Source: a virus
Reading direction: 5' to 3' (one strand)
DNA length: 23,368 nucleotides
IMG/VR virus record: IMGVR_UViG_3300006810_000402
Location: 1-23,368 of that record
Positions 13,806-21,449 of this stretch are shown here, piece after piece. The notes beneath the pieces are model-generated. The model saw only the letters and a program-made list of their open reading frames with translations. It was not told the origin of the DNA and did not search any database. The translations under genes and the position numbers were made by a program. Positions within the stretch are counted from its first letter, which is position 1, and each line of letters opens with the position of its first letter.

Positions 13806-16746
13806 AAATCCTTTCAAGCCTCTGGCAAATATGGCCAGAGCTCAGACTAGAATTATTGAAACTCTGGGAGTTCCCTACGCCGATCCCTTCAACGAAGAGG
13901 CAGTCATCTCCGATGTTAATGACCCGCTGAAGCTAGGTCGGGTGAAGGTTACCACTGAGGATGGGATTGTCTCTCAGTGGATACCTGTGTCCGGATCCAA
14001 TAAGGGGGTACTGAGTGCGAGATATATTGGTTCAAAAGTTTTGGTTGGTAAAACCAACGGAAGATCGGAAAATATGTATGTCGTAGGGGTTATAAGAAAC
14101 GACCCGGACATCGGGGTTTCAGGAAATCCTTTACAACTACCTATCATTGATGAAAGTACTGGAGTCTGGAATGAGACTACGGACTCTGGTATGAAGTGTA
14201 ATGAAGGTAATGAAGGACGTATGTACGTCCTCAGTAATGAGATGAATCAGGATGTGGTCGTATGCCTTAGACGCACAAGCAATCAGGTGGGAAGTAAACC
14301 CGCCTGGTCTTGGAAATCGATTACAAGTGGGCTTTGGGTAGAGAAAGGAATTAACCCGGGAAACGAAACTACCCCTGCTATTACTCAGGCTCAGGAGAGA
14401 AACCCGGGAATACCTGAATGCAATGAGTCGTTGCTGGGAGAAGTTCATGAATTCACTGAAGACAGAGGATTCCGTACCACTTCTATGGTATGTAGGAGGG
14501 ATGAGAATAAAAACTTCTCTTGGTTACCCCTAAGCGCTCCGCCGGTATTCTTTCGTACCACGCTGCCTAAATGCAGTGAGAAGGTTCATGGCATAGAGGC
14601 TGTGCTGGACGACGGCAATAACTCGGAGTTCTTAGTCTGTCAGAGATATCAGGGATTACTGCGCTGGGTAAGGCATGGGAGGCGTATACCTCATCAGTTT
14701 TTTAGCAAAGAACCCCCTCTTACAAGGATCCAATTCACAACAGGATTTAACCCTATTGAAACTTTGTCTGAAAGCCCCATGTCTGCGGATGACTGGGCTA
14801 AAGAACCAGAGATAGCAGAAGTCGCCTTCGACACCGCCATAGCGGATATTGATATTACCGGGACAGATCCGAGGCTCAAAGAGCTGTTACGTCTCGCAGG
14901 TCTCGTGCCCGCTACCGCCTTCGACGGAGCCCAGACAATGAGAAGGGTCGCTAATGAAGCGTTGAGAAAAAAGACAGGCATTCCTGTGGAGACAATAACT
15001 AAGTTGATAAGAGAAGATCTGGACCGAGATGGATCGTTGACCCCTGCTACGGCACAGGCACTTACCGGTGTTGGAAGTGCGGCAGACGCACTCGTTAACG
15101 GGGTGACTGGGGGAGACCTGGATTCCGCCCTCTTATCGATCGGACAGAGTACTCTGCGAAATGCGATGTTGTCGATTAACCCCCAGGCAGCGTCGGTGAT
15201 GACCGGACTAATGAGCGGAGGAATAATGGGAGCTGTGGACAGCGCAGTTGCCATAGGTCTGGATCAATTACCCCCTGAAGTAAACAAATACGTGTCGCCT
15301 GTGGTGGGGATAGCTAAAGACCTGCTGACCTCCGCTTATCCCAGCTCGCTTGGAAATATCCTCAACTCGGCTTCTGGCGGCGGCCTCCTTGCCGCAGTGA
15401 ATGGGACTATTAATAGTGCGATAGGGAACAATGTTGTGACTCCGCAACTGTTGTCGACATTAGCGACGGGCCTCTCTTCGGGCTCTCTGGGTGAAATACC
15501 CAAGCTGTTCGGATCAATGGGTAACCTGGACCAGATTTCGAAGCTCCCAGCACCCGCTAATGCAATACCTGCCCTAGCTACCACTGCTCTGGGAGTGTCT
15601 GGCCTGGCCAGTGTTGCTCAGGACCTCCTTGGGAAGGGGGGCATAGGTCTAAATAACCTCGACAAGGTTATTGGAGGTGGATTCAGCGCGGCTAAGACGA
15701 TAATATCTGGGGTCAAGGGTCTAACAGGGTTGTTTGGCTCGTCGGGGTCCCTGGGCTGCCCCTGTGATCCTAAGTGCAGAAAGACCGAGCATGGAGAAGA
15801 TAGTGATGGGAATAATTTACTAGAAAAATGTGGGTCTATGACATCAAATAACGCGAATTCTTATGCCGCTAAAGGTAATCCTTTGGAGAATAATTCTGGC
15901 CCAATAGCAGAGGAACAGAGGTTGTCTTTTACCAGCGTAGGAGAAGAGCTGTTGCCGGGCAACATTAGAAACCTAAGCGCATCGATTAGGGGGATCTCTA
16001 GGGTGGGTGAAATGGCCGAGAAGTATTTCGCATCGAAATACGCTGACCAAGTTGATAAAGAATCCGAACTAGCTTATACCTTTGAAGCAGTAGAAAAATC
16101 TCTTAAGGTGGCGGATAATAACATCACTAGAATAGAGTCTATTGAGAAAAAATTAATAGACGGGCTTTATAGATTCTTGAGAGCTATTGCTTACGAAGAA
16201 GAGTATGAGAGAGAGTTTGCCATTCTACCCCTCTTGATACGTGATGTTAGAGAGAACTCTCAAGCTATAAGAGATATCTACAAATTCACTAAACGTCTCG
16301 ATCAGGTTAAAGACGGCCCCAGAGTGGGTGTTAATGTAACCACTCCAATTTCCAGAGCGTTTCGAAATATACCAGATCTAGCCAGGCTGCTAAGGATAAA
16401 TAAAGAGTTAGCAAAAAATATCCTGGAGGGGTCTGTTAAACCGGCTTACGAAGAATGGAAAACCCTGGACCCCGATGTAAATTCTGATACTGCCCTAGGG
16501 GTATATAGTGAAACTATTCCTGATCCATTTGACCAAGAGCGTACTCTTTTCGATAAAGACAGAGTACTATCTATAAGTTTAGAATCTAAGCTAGGAGATA
16601 ATTCTTCTCCAACAGAAAGTACAGTACTAGATTCAACACTATCCCCTGATCAACTAAATCGGCTCAAATCAGTGTCTCCTGATTTAGTTGAAAGATCATT
16701 ATACGACCAAATAGTTGACAGGAAGGGTAAGACTAGTTGTGAATAA
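13798..16746 (+). CDS. Baseplate hub / spike protein with gp5-VgrG-type OB fold
   Basis: A 982-residue protein (numbering from the ATG at 13798; a TTG 9 bp upstream is less likely). Residues about 33-100 match the N-terminal OB fold of gp5/VgrG spikes: AVISDVNDPLKLGRVKV, SQWIPVSG, GSKVLVGKTNGRSENMYVVG. Three tandem Cys-bracketed units follow (C134-C156-W172, C208-C232-W242, C259-C281-W290). Residues about 420-650 are Gly-, Ala-, Leu- and Ser-rich and weakly hydrophobic. A CPCDPKCRKTEHGEDSDGN segment at about 653-671 may bind metal. Residues about 740-900 are charged, heptad-like helices, probably coiled coil. No lysozyme domain is present, unlike T4 gp5; lytic activity is in the separate gene at the right edge. 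The stop overlaps the terminase start. Confidence 0.75.
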   Translation: MVENPFKPLANMARAQTRIIETLGVPYADPFNEEAVISDVNDPLKLGRVKVTTEDGIVSQWIPVSGSNKGVLSARYIGSKVLVGKTNGRSENMYVVGVIRNDPDIGVSGNPLQLPIIDESTGVWNETTDSGMKCNEGNEGRMYVLSNEMNQDVVVCLRRTSNQVGSKPAWSWKSITSGLWVEKGINPGNETTPAITQAQERNPGIPECNESLLGEVHEFTEDRGFRTTSMVCRRDENKNFSWLPLSAPPVFFRTTLPKCSEKVHGIEAVLDDGNNSEFLVCQRYQGLLRWVRHGRRIPHQFFSKEPPLTRIQFTTGFNPIETLSESPMSADDWAKEPEIAEVAFDTAIADIDITGTDPRLKELLRLAGLVPATAFDGAQTMRRVANEALRKKTGIPVETITKLIREDLDRDGSLTPATAQALTGVGSAADALVNGVTGGDLDSALLSIGQSTLRNAMLSINPQAASVMTGLMSGGIMGAVDSAVAIGLDQLPPEVNKYVSPVVGIAKDLLTSAYPSSLGNILNSASGGGLLAAVNGTINSAIGNNVVTPQLLSTLATGLSSGSLGEIPKLFGSMGNLDQISKLPAPANAIPALATTALGVSGLASVAQDLLGKGGIGLNNLDKVIGGGFSAAKTIISGVKGLTGLFGSSGSLGCPCDPKCRKTEHGEDSDGNNLLEKCGSMTSNNANSYAAKGNPLENNSGPIAEEQRLSFTSVGEELLPGNIRNLSASIRGISRVGEMAEKYFASKYADQVDKESELAYTFEAVEKSLKVADNNITRIESIEKKLIDGLYRFLRAIAYEEEYEREFAILPLLIRDVRENSQAIRDIYKFTKRLDQVKDGPRVGVNVTTPISRAFRNIPDLARLLRINKELAKNILEGSVKPAYEEWKTLDPDVNSDTALGVYSETIPDPFDQERTLFDKDRVLSISLESKLGDNSSPTESTVLDSTLSPDQLNRLKSVSPDLVERSLYDQIVDRKGKTSCE
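16687..16695 (+). promoter_or_regulatory. Degenerate GTTGAAAG copy upstream of the terminase gene
   Basis: GTTGAAAGA differs from the 9-mer at the last base, points at the terminase gene and lies 43 bp before its probable GTG start (19 bp before an alternative TTG). It is inside the coding sequence of the hub protein, so codon constraint could explain it. Confidence 0.2.
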
Positions 16747-18319
16747 AATCCAAAGGGACAAAGAAAAACAACTAGTCATAGAGATGTCAAAAAATATTGC
16801 ACATCTCTCTCTTGAAGATAGGAAAGAACTACTCAGGCTTCGATGCCGTACGGAATTTACTACCTTTGCAAAATACATAACTAGGGAAGTAGGGATTAAT
16901 GGCATTTTTAAACCCTATAGAGTTCATTCTTTGATATGTGAATATGTACAAGGAATTTGTGATGGAGACCCGGTATATAGAAGAACGGTGATATCCCTCC
17001 CTCCCAGAACTGGAAAATCTCTCCTAATTAGTAAACTTATGCCTACTTGGCAGTTAGGGAGAAGTCCTACCGCGACTTTTATCCTAGCTTCATACGCTTT
17101 AAAACTCAGTTCCGACGCCAACCGCTCTATCCTTTCTTACGCAACTAGCGAGGCGTTTCACTGGGTATTCCCTGAATGTGAAGTATTAGAGAAAAATTCC
17201 AACTTAAAAACTGTTAGATCTGAACAAGGCGGGTACATAATGTCAGCAAGTACGGGAGGAGGGGTTACAGGGTTCGGATACGGAGTTATCAGTGATGATG
17301 ATTTACCAGGAATCGGTATAATGGATGACTTGCTTGAAGATGGCAATTCACCTCAAGTACTCGATAGCGCCGCTAGTTGGTGTATGACTCAGTTCATGAC
17401 TAGGGGTCTACCCAACAACTGCGTAGCATCTGTAGGTACAAGATTCCACAAGGAAGATATATCGGGACGATTAATTGCAAGTGATCCGGATCTCTGGCTA
17501 CAGCTCAATGTTCCGGCCCTTTGTACCGATGAAGACACTGATCCGCTGGGCAGAAAACTTAATGAGTCTCACTGGCCCGAATTCTTCCCTACCTCTGCCT
17601 TAGAGAGTATTAAAAAACAGGACCCTAAGACCTTCGAAGTCCTGTATCAGGGTCGTCCTAGTGGCGAGAGCGGGGCGATATTTAAGGATTTCTGGTTCGA
17701 GTATCATGATAAGAACAAAGAGAACTATGAATATGTCTATGCGGCTGCCGATACAGCGCTTAAGAAGGGCGAGATGAACGACTCATCGGTGATATGCATC
17801 TTTGGTGTGGTCAGAAAGACTAGAAAACTCCATCTTCTGCATGTGTACAAAGAGAAGATGGAGTTCCCTGAACTACTTAAGGCCATGCCGCTTTGGTTGA
17901 AGACTTGGCGAGTAAGGACCCTGTACATCGAGGCGAGAGCTTCGGGTCTACCTTTGATACAAATGTTACGCAAGGAGCTGCAGATACCGGTCCGAGAAGT
18001 AATCCCGACAAAAGACAAGATTGCTCGGTCCAATGAGATTGCTCCGATCACCGAAGAGGGCAGGGTCTCAGTTTATTCCGAGATTCCGAATCTCGGCGAA
18101 CTGATGTCCGAGCTGACAGCTTTTCCGTTCACGAAACATGATGACTTCGTGGATAGTTTTGTCCTCGGGGTTACGGTCTTCCGCGATGAGATTATGGGTT
18201 CGGCCAAAGCGGCTCATGGGGGTAGCAGAATACACTTGCCTCAGGTTAATAATCACGTAGGATTGCAGAGAGCGACAAGTCGTCTAGGGCGAGGATCACT
18301 TAATACTAGCTATTTATGA
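16739..18319 (+). CDS. terL: Terminase large subunit (TerL)
   Basis: The packaging motor: an ATPase that drives DNA into the prohead and a nuclease that cuts the concatemer. I chose GTG at 16739 (526 aa) because it gives the 8-bp start/stop overlap (GTGAATAA) usual in this region, with GGAAGG upstream; TTG at 16715 and ATG at 16784 are alternatives. Walker A is SLPPRTGKSLLISK near residue 86. The Walker B region is GIGIMDDLLED at about 194-204, after an unusual acidic SDDDLP. The coupling motif region is ASVGTRFHKEDISGRL. The RNase H-like nuclease has AAADTALKKGEMNDSS at about 334, YIEARASGL at about 396 and KHDDFVDSF at about 466, supplying the acidic residues. Its place after the baseplate genes rather than before a portal gene is notable. 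Confidence 0.92.
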   Translation: MNKIQRDKEKQLVIEMSKNIAHLSLEDRKELLRLRCRTEFTTFAKYITREVGINGIFKPYRVHSLICEYVQGICDGDPVYRRTVISLPPRTGKSLLISKLMPTWQLGRSPTATFILASYALKLSSDANRSILSYATSEAFHWVFPECEVLEKNSNLKTVRSEQGGYIMSASTGGGVTGFGYGVISDDDLPGIGIMDDLLEDGNSPQVLDSAASWCMTQFMTRGLPNNCVASVGTRFHKEDISGRLIASDPDLWLQLNVPALCTDEDTDPLGRKLNESHWPEFFPTSALESIKKQDPKTFEVLYQGRPSGESGAIFKDFWFEYHDKNKENYEYVYAAADTALKKGEMNDSSVICIFGVVRKTRKLHLLHVYKEKMEFPELLKAMPLWLKTWRVRTLYIEARASGLPLIQMLRKELQIPVREVIPTKDKIARSNEIAPITEEGRVSVYSEIPNLGELMSELTAFPFTKHDDFVDSFVLGVTVFRDEIMGSAKAAHGGSRIHLPQVNNHVGLQRATSRLGRGSLNTSYL

Positions 18320-18351
18320 TACGTATGGTATCATACATATATACTATTTTT
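18316..18351 (+). terminator. Possible hairpin terminator after terL
   Basis: ATGATAC and GTATCAT form a 7-bp stem with a 5-base loop starting at the terL stop codon. A run of T (ATTTTTC) follows only after 11 further bases, and the stem is AT-rich, so this may be a weak terminator or a processing hairpin. Confidence 0.3.
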
Positions 18352-18356
18352 CGGAT

Positions 18357-19202
18357 ATGAGCAGAAAAAAATCACTTAATAACACTGTAGTTTACCAATG
18401 GCTCAGAAAAAATGGTACCCCATATTATATAGGGATAGGAAATCCAAGAAGACCCTACTATGACAGAAGAACATGTGGAGCTCCTCCACCGAGAGACAGA
18501 ATAGTAATTCTGCATGAAAATCTTAGTTGGGAGGAGGCTTGTAAAATTGAAATAGAGTTAATAGCCCACTACGGGAGAAAAGACATTGGTACAGGAATAT
18601 TACGCAATATGACCGATGGTGGAGAAGGTGCTAATGGATCTTGTAAACCGAAATACAAAGAAAACTGGTATCATGTTAATTACGGAGTTATCAAAAATAA
18701 ATCTGTCAGGGAGCTTAGTGACATGTTTCCGGATCAAAAATTGTGTCAATCTATGCTAAATAAGGTCAGAAAAGGTCAGAGAGATCATCATAAACTTTGG
18801 ACACTAGAGTCCACCCCTGAAAAGTCCAGATTACTTCATGAGGAAAGAATAGAGTACAACTGGTATCATAAAGATCACGGATATTATTGCTTATCTCAAG
18901 CAGAATTAGCTAGAAAATTTAATATGTGTCCTTCTCATCTTCCTCAAGTAGTCAGTAAAAAACTAGATCATTTTATGGGATGGACCTTAGCAGATACACC
19001 TGAGCTATCAAACTATAAAAATTTGAGGACTAGTAAAATTACTTGGATTCACCATATTTATGGGGTTGTGATCTGCTCTCAAGTAGAGCTCAGAAAAAAA
19101 TTTTCAGAGATGAATTTGTCTTCTTCGGCTCTTTCCTGTGTATGCAGTGGTAAAAGAAATCAGCATAAGGGGTGGAGACTACTAAACCCCGTCATGACAT
19201 AA
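18357..19202 (+). CDS. GIY-YIG homing endonuclease with three tandem C-terminal repeats
   Basis: A 281-residue free-standing endonuclease. The GIY-YIG domain covers about residues 10-93: VVYQWLRKNGTPYYIGIGNP holds the two strands (VVY and YIG), Arg residues follow at 31-38, and LSWEEACKIEIELIAHYGR carries the metal-binding Glu. IGTGILRNMTDGGEGA closes the domain as in phage homing enzymes. Residues 102-150, 168-211 and 229-275 form three repeats with W-x-H near the start, a central Ser-x-x-Glu-Leu-x-x-x-Phe and a final H-x-x-x-W-x-L, probably DNA-binding units. The gene is inserted between terL and the thioredoxin operon and is AT-rich (20 of 60 bases G or C at 18661-18720 by hand count), which fits a mobile gene. 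A TATACT at 18340 may drive it. Its recognition site cannot be told. Confidence 0.82.
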   Translation: MSRKKSLNNTVVYQWLRKNGTPYYIGIGNPRRPYYDRRTCGAPPPRDRIVILHENLSWEEACKIEIELIAHYGRKDIGTGILRNMTDGGEGANGSCKPKYKENWYHVNYGVIKNKSVRELSDMFPDQKLCQSMLNKVRKGQRDHHKLWTLESTPEKSRLLHEERIEYNWYHKDHGYYCLSQAELARKFNMCPSHLPQVVSKKLDHFMGWTLADTPELSNYKNLRTSKITWIHHIYGVVICSQVELRKKFSEMNLSSSALSCVCSGKRNQHKGWRLLNPVMT

Positions 19203-19223
19203 TTCCCTATTTTATGTTATAAT
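19194..19223 (+). promoter_or_regulatory. Sigma70-type promoter with extended -10, for trx-sigma-DUF3223
   Basis: ATGACA at 19194-19199 (one mismatch to TTGACA), an 18-bp spacer, and TATAAT at 19218-19223 preceded by TG one base upstream (TGTTATAAT). Transcription would begin about 20 bases before the thioredoxin ATG at 19250. The -35 box overlaps the end of the endonuclease gene. This is the best host-type promoter seen in the window and suggests expression by unmodified host RNA polymerase. Confidence 0.68.
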
Positions 19224-19249
19224 TAATAGGAAAACTCTACTAATTTAGT

Positions 19250-19564
19250 ATGGAAGACTTTAAAACTAGGGTGGTATTTTTTACACAACCAGGTTGCCCC
19301 GCCTGCGACGCAATGAAACCTATTTTCGCCCGAGTTGCAGGCGAAATAGCAGAAGAATACCCTGAGCTCAGGGTTGGCTGGGGCGAATTTAACGTCCTTG
19401 ATGACAACTGGGAATTCCTAGAGTCCCTGGTACCTGGCGAATCGGGCAACGGGACCCCAGAGTTCGCCATCTTCGACGAAGAATGCAACTTGATCGCCTT
19501 TAACGGTGAAGGCATTATGTCTGCTACTCAAATGAGAGATTTTGTACTAAAGAATAGTAAATGA
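19250..19564 (+). CDS. Thioredoxin-like protein
   Basis: A 104-residue thioredoxin-fold protein that reduces disulphides through a dithiol site. VVFFTQPGCPACDAMKPIF gives the first strand and the CPAC active site (Cys16, Cys19), in place of the usual CGPC. GNGTPEFAIF carries the cis-Pro (about residue 70) opposite the site, and the final helix is MRDFVLKN. The length is normal for the family. In a cyanophage it could supply electrons to the ribonucleotide reductase encoded at the left edge, or act as a DNA polymerase processivity factor as in T7; the sequence does not decide. Its stop overlaps the sigma factor start (ATGA), so the two are coupled. Transcription probably starts from the extended -10 promoter just upstream. 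No strong Shine-Dalgarno is seen. Confidence 0.85.
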   Translation: MEDFKTRVVFFTQPGCPACDAMKPIFARVAGEIAEEYPELRVGWGEFNVLDDNWEFLESLVPGESGNGTPEFAIFDEECNLIAFNGEGIMSATQMRDFVLKNSK

Positions 19565-20274
19565 GACCGGTAGAATTAGAAAACCTCAAGGGGGTTAGAC
19601 GATCAGAATATGAGAGAACCAGAGAAATGCATATTAGAGAAAATATGTGGAAGGCTTCTCATGCAGCGAGAAAGGTTTCTGGCTTTAGCGGACTCCCATT
19701 CGAAGAATTAAGATCAGTGGCTCTGGAAGCTATGGTAAAATTATACGATAAATGGGATCCTGAGAAGGCAAATTTTAGCACCTGGTTAAATAGATCGCTT
19801 ACTTTTCAGCTCCTAAACTATCTCAGAGACAGCTCTAGAATTATTAAAGTTCCTCGAACTTATGCCGATACTTACATAAAGATACGAAAAATTATCGGAA
19901 CTAACCCCGAGATTACTGACCACGAAGTGGCCGATATGACTGGATTAAAGGAGTCTCTGATAAGGGAAACTCGGAGAGCTTATCAGGTCACGTATCAGGA
20001 GATAAACGAGGATACAGAGTTACCCTTCGAAGATAAGACCCCTCAAGAAGATTGTATTGATACGATGCTATCGGGCTATTCTGAGATTTTGATAAGGTTG
20101 GCGGATCTTCCTGAAAAAGAATACCAGTTTCTTAGTGACGTATATGTTAACAAACGGGCCAATTCTACTATATTTAGAAAATATCCAGGGATTAATAGCC
20201 AACACCATATTAAAGAAGAAACCCAGAGAATTCTTAGCAAAGTTTTAGAAAATCCATGTCTATCAGATACGTAA
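19561..20274 (+). CDS. Phage sigma factor, sigma70 family
   Basis: A 237-residue protein expected to redirect host RNA polymerase to phage promoters. Region 2 spans about residues 30-92: LPFEELRSVALEAMVKLYDK with the WDPEKANFSTWLNRS core and helix LTFQLLNYLRD. KVPRTYADTY then TNPEITDHEVADMTGL (115-129) is the region 3 helical part. The C-terminal part, LIRLADLPEKEYQFL to about residue 230, keeps the spacing of region 4 (Leu-Pro-x-x-Glu, then helix-turn-helix) but is degenerate. The size and domain layout fit cyanophage late sigma factors related to T4 gp55, though gp55 itself lacks region 4. It is coupled to thioredoxin by ATGA and overlaps the next gene by 19 bp. The GTTGAAAGC motif is a possible target. 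Confidence 0.8.
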   Translation: MRPVELENLKGVRRSEYERTREMHIRENMWKASHAARKVSGFSGLPFEELRSVALEAMVKLYDKWDPEKANFSTWLNRSLTFQLLNYLRDSSRIIKVPRTYADTYIKIRKIIGTNPEITDHEVADMTGLKESLIRETRRAYQVTYQEINEDTELPFEDKTPQEDCIDTMLSGYSEILIRLADLPEKEYQFLSDVYVNKRANSTIFRKYPGINSQHHIKEETQRILSKVLENPCLSDT

Positions 20275-20951
20275 AAGTTCTTGGTCAACAGTACAATAAA
20301 AAGCAGTTTTCTGCTAAATGGTCAGAGATAGTTGCCGGCTATGAATCTGGGCTCAGTGTATCTAAGTTAGATTATTCTTTTCTCTCAGATATCTTAATAA
20401 GGATACCCAGATTTTCCAGGATTATGTCTAGAGGGAGGGTAGACTACAAAGTAGTCAAGAAGATGTTTAACGGAAAACCAGTCAAAGGGATTGTTCTTGT
20501 AACCCCTAACTCAGGTCACGAAGTCTGGGTGGGGAAAAAGTATGTCATGGACTCAATTTTTCCTAAATTAACTGCTCCCGACCCAGCTAAGGAAAATAGA
20601 AAAAACGCTATCAAAGCGTTGAGAGGTGTTATTGAGCCTCAGATACGGGAGTACAGGAATAGGTTCAGGGGTCAGAGGCTCATTAAATCGTCTCTCAGTG
20701 GTAAACCTATCCTCGGTCCTTATCACGTCGACCACGTCTACCCCTTTATCAGGTTAGTTGAAGAATGGTGTAGAGAGAATCAGTACGATCTCGAGACTAT
20801 TCCAGTTAAATGTCGAGGAGCCACCTGTAAACTTCAGTCTGTCGATATGGCAGAGAGCTGGTTTGACTACCACTCCTCACATGCCGAATTTCAGATTCTG
20901 GATGCGTCTGAAAACATATCTAAGGGGTCAAAGTACTTTGGGAAAAACTAG
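20256..20951 (+). CDS. DUF3223-like protein with HVDH motif (HNH-like)
   Basis: A 231-residue protein. Its C-terminal half resembles DUF3223 (DCL-like) phage proteins, which share features with HNH nucleases: a helix AIKALRGVIEPQIREYRNRF (119-138), the motif GPYHVDHVYPFIRLVEEW (154-171) and a late WFDYHSSHAEFQIL followed by Asn (202-220). HVDH and the final His/Asn would be metal ligands if it is a nuclease. The usual extra Cys pair of HNH zinc sites is only partly present (Cys186, Cys191). The N-terminal 110 residues are basic and not recognised. It overlaps the sigma gene by 19 bp and the convergent 173-aa gene by 24 bp at its end. A role in DNA processing or recombination is inferred from the motif. 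Confidence 0.6.
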   Translation: MSIRYVKVLGQQYNKKQFSAKWSEIVAGYESGLSVSKLDYSFLSDILIRIPRFSRIMSRGRVDYKVVKKMFNGKPVKGIVLVTPNSGHEVWVGKKYVMDSIFPKLTAPDPAKENRKNAIKALRGVIEPQIREYRNRFRGQRLIKSSLSGKPILGPYHVDHVYPFIRLVEEWCRENQYDLETIPVKCRGATCKLQSVDMAESWFDYHSSHAEFQILDASENISKGSKYFGKN

Positions 20952-21449
20952 ATCGAAGACTCTGGACGCCTCTTCGGCTAGGATTTCTGTCACCTTGGGG
21001 GATTCCTCAAGAATTCTGTTGAGCCAGGGCTGGTCGGGAAAAGATCGAGGATCGTATCCCGATACCATTGAGTAGACTGGCTGACTCTCTCTCCCCACGA
21101 GAGTGGCGGATTCCTCGCCATACCTCCGCTGCAGGTATTGCACCACCGGAGATTCTGGTCCCTGGCTTTCTAGCTCAACCTCCAGAGCCTGCAGAGAAGT
21201 TTGAAGTGCAGAAAGTAAGCGTTCTCCTGAATTATCACTACTTATTTCGACGCTGACAGCGCCCAGGGAGCGGACGTATTGACCGATGTTATGGGTTAGC
21301 TCTTTGGTATACCCCTCAGTGACAGCACGCAGGAACTCTACCCTTACGGAGTCCGAGAGCTGTCTTGTAGTCTGCTCTTTGACTATCTTTTTAGCAGACT
21401 CCTGCAGGATTTCTCGAAAAAACAACCCTAGAAGTACTCTCGCTATCAT
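20928..21449 (-). CDS. Hypothetical protein coupled to the tail lysin
   Basis: The 173-residue product is not recognised. It begins MIARVLLGLFFREILQESAK, a short amphipathic or mildly hydrophobic helix that is not a typical signal peptide because Arg and Glu interrupt it. The first 120 residues look helical, with regular charged positions (SVRVEFLRAVTEGYTKEL, RLLSALQTSLQALEVELE) that could form a coiled coil. Its ATG overlaps the lysin stop (ATGA), so the two are co-translated and their products may work together, for example as an assembly factor or a structural partner of the lysin. The end overlaps the convergent DUF3223 gene by 24 bp. This is a real frame by coupling and length, without known function. 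Confidence 0.62.
   Translation of the reverse strand: MIARVLLGLFFREILQESAKKIVKEQTTRQLSDSVRVEFLRAVTEGYTKELTHNIGQYVRSLGAVSVEISSDNSGERLLSALQTSLQALEVELESQGPESPVVQYLQRRYGEESATLVGRESQPVYSMVSGYDPRSFPDQPWLNRILEESPKVTEILAEEASRVFDLVFPKVL

Noticed and set aside
18340-18345. TATACT before the endonuclease gene as a promoter
   Set aside because: No convincing -35 box lies 16-18 bp upstream and the region is AT-rich, so it is mentioned only as a possibility in the gene entry.
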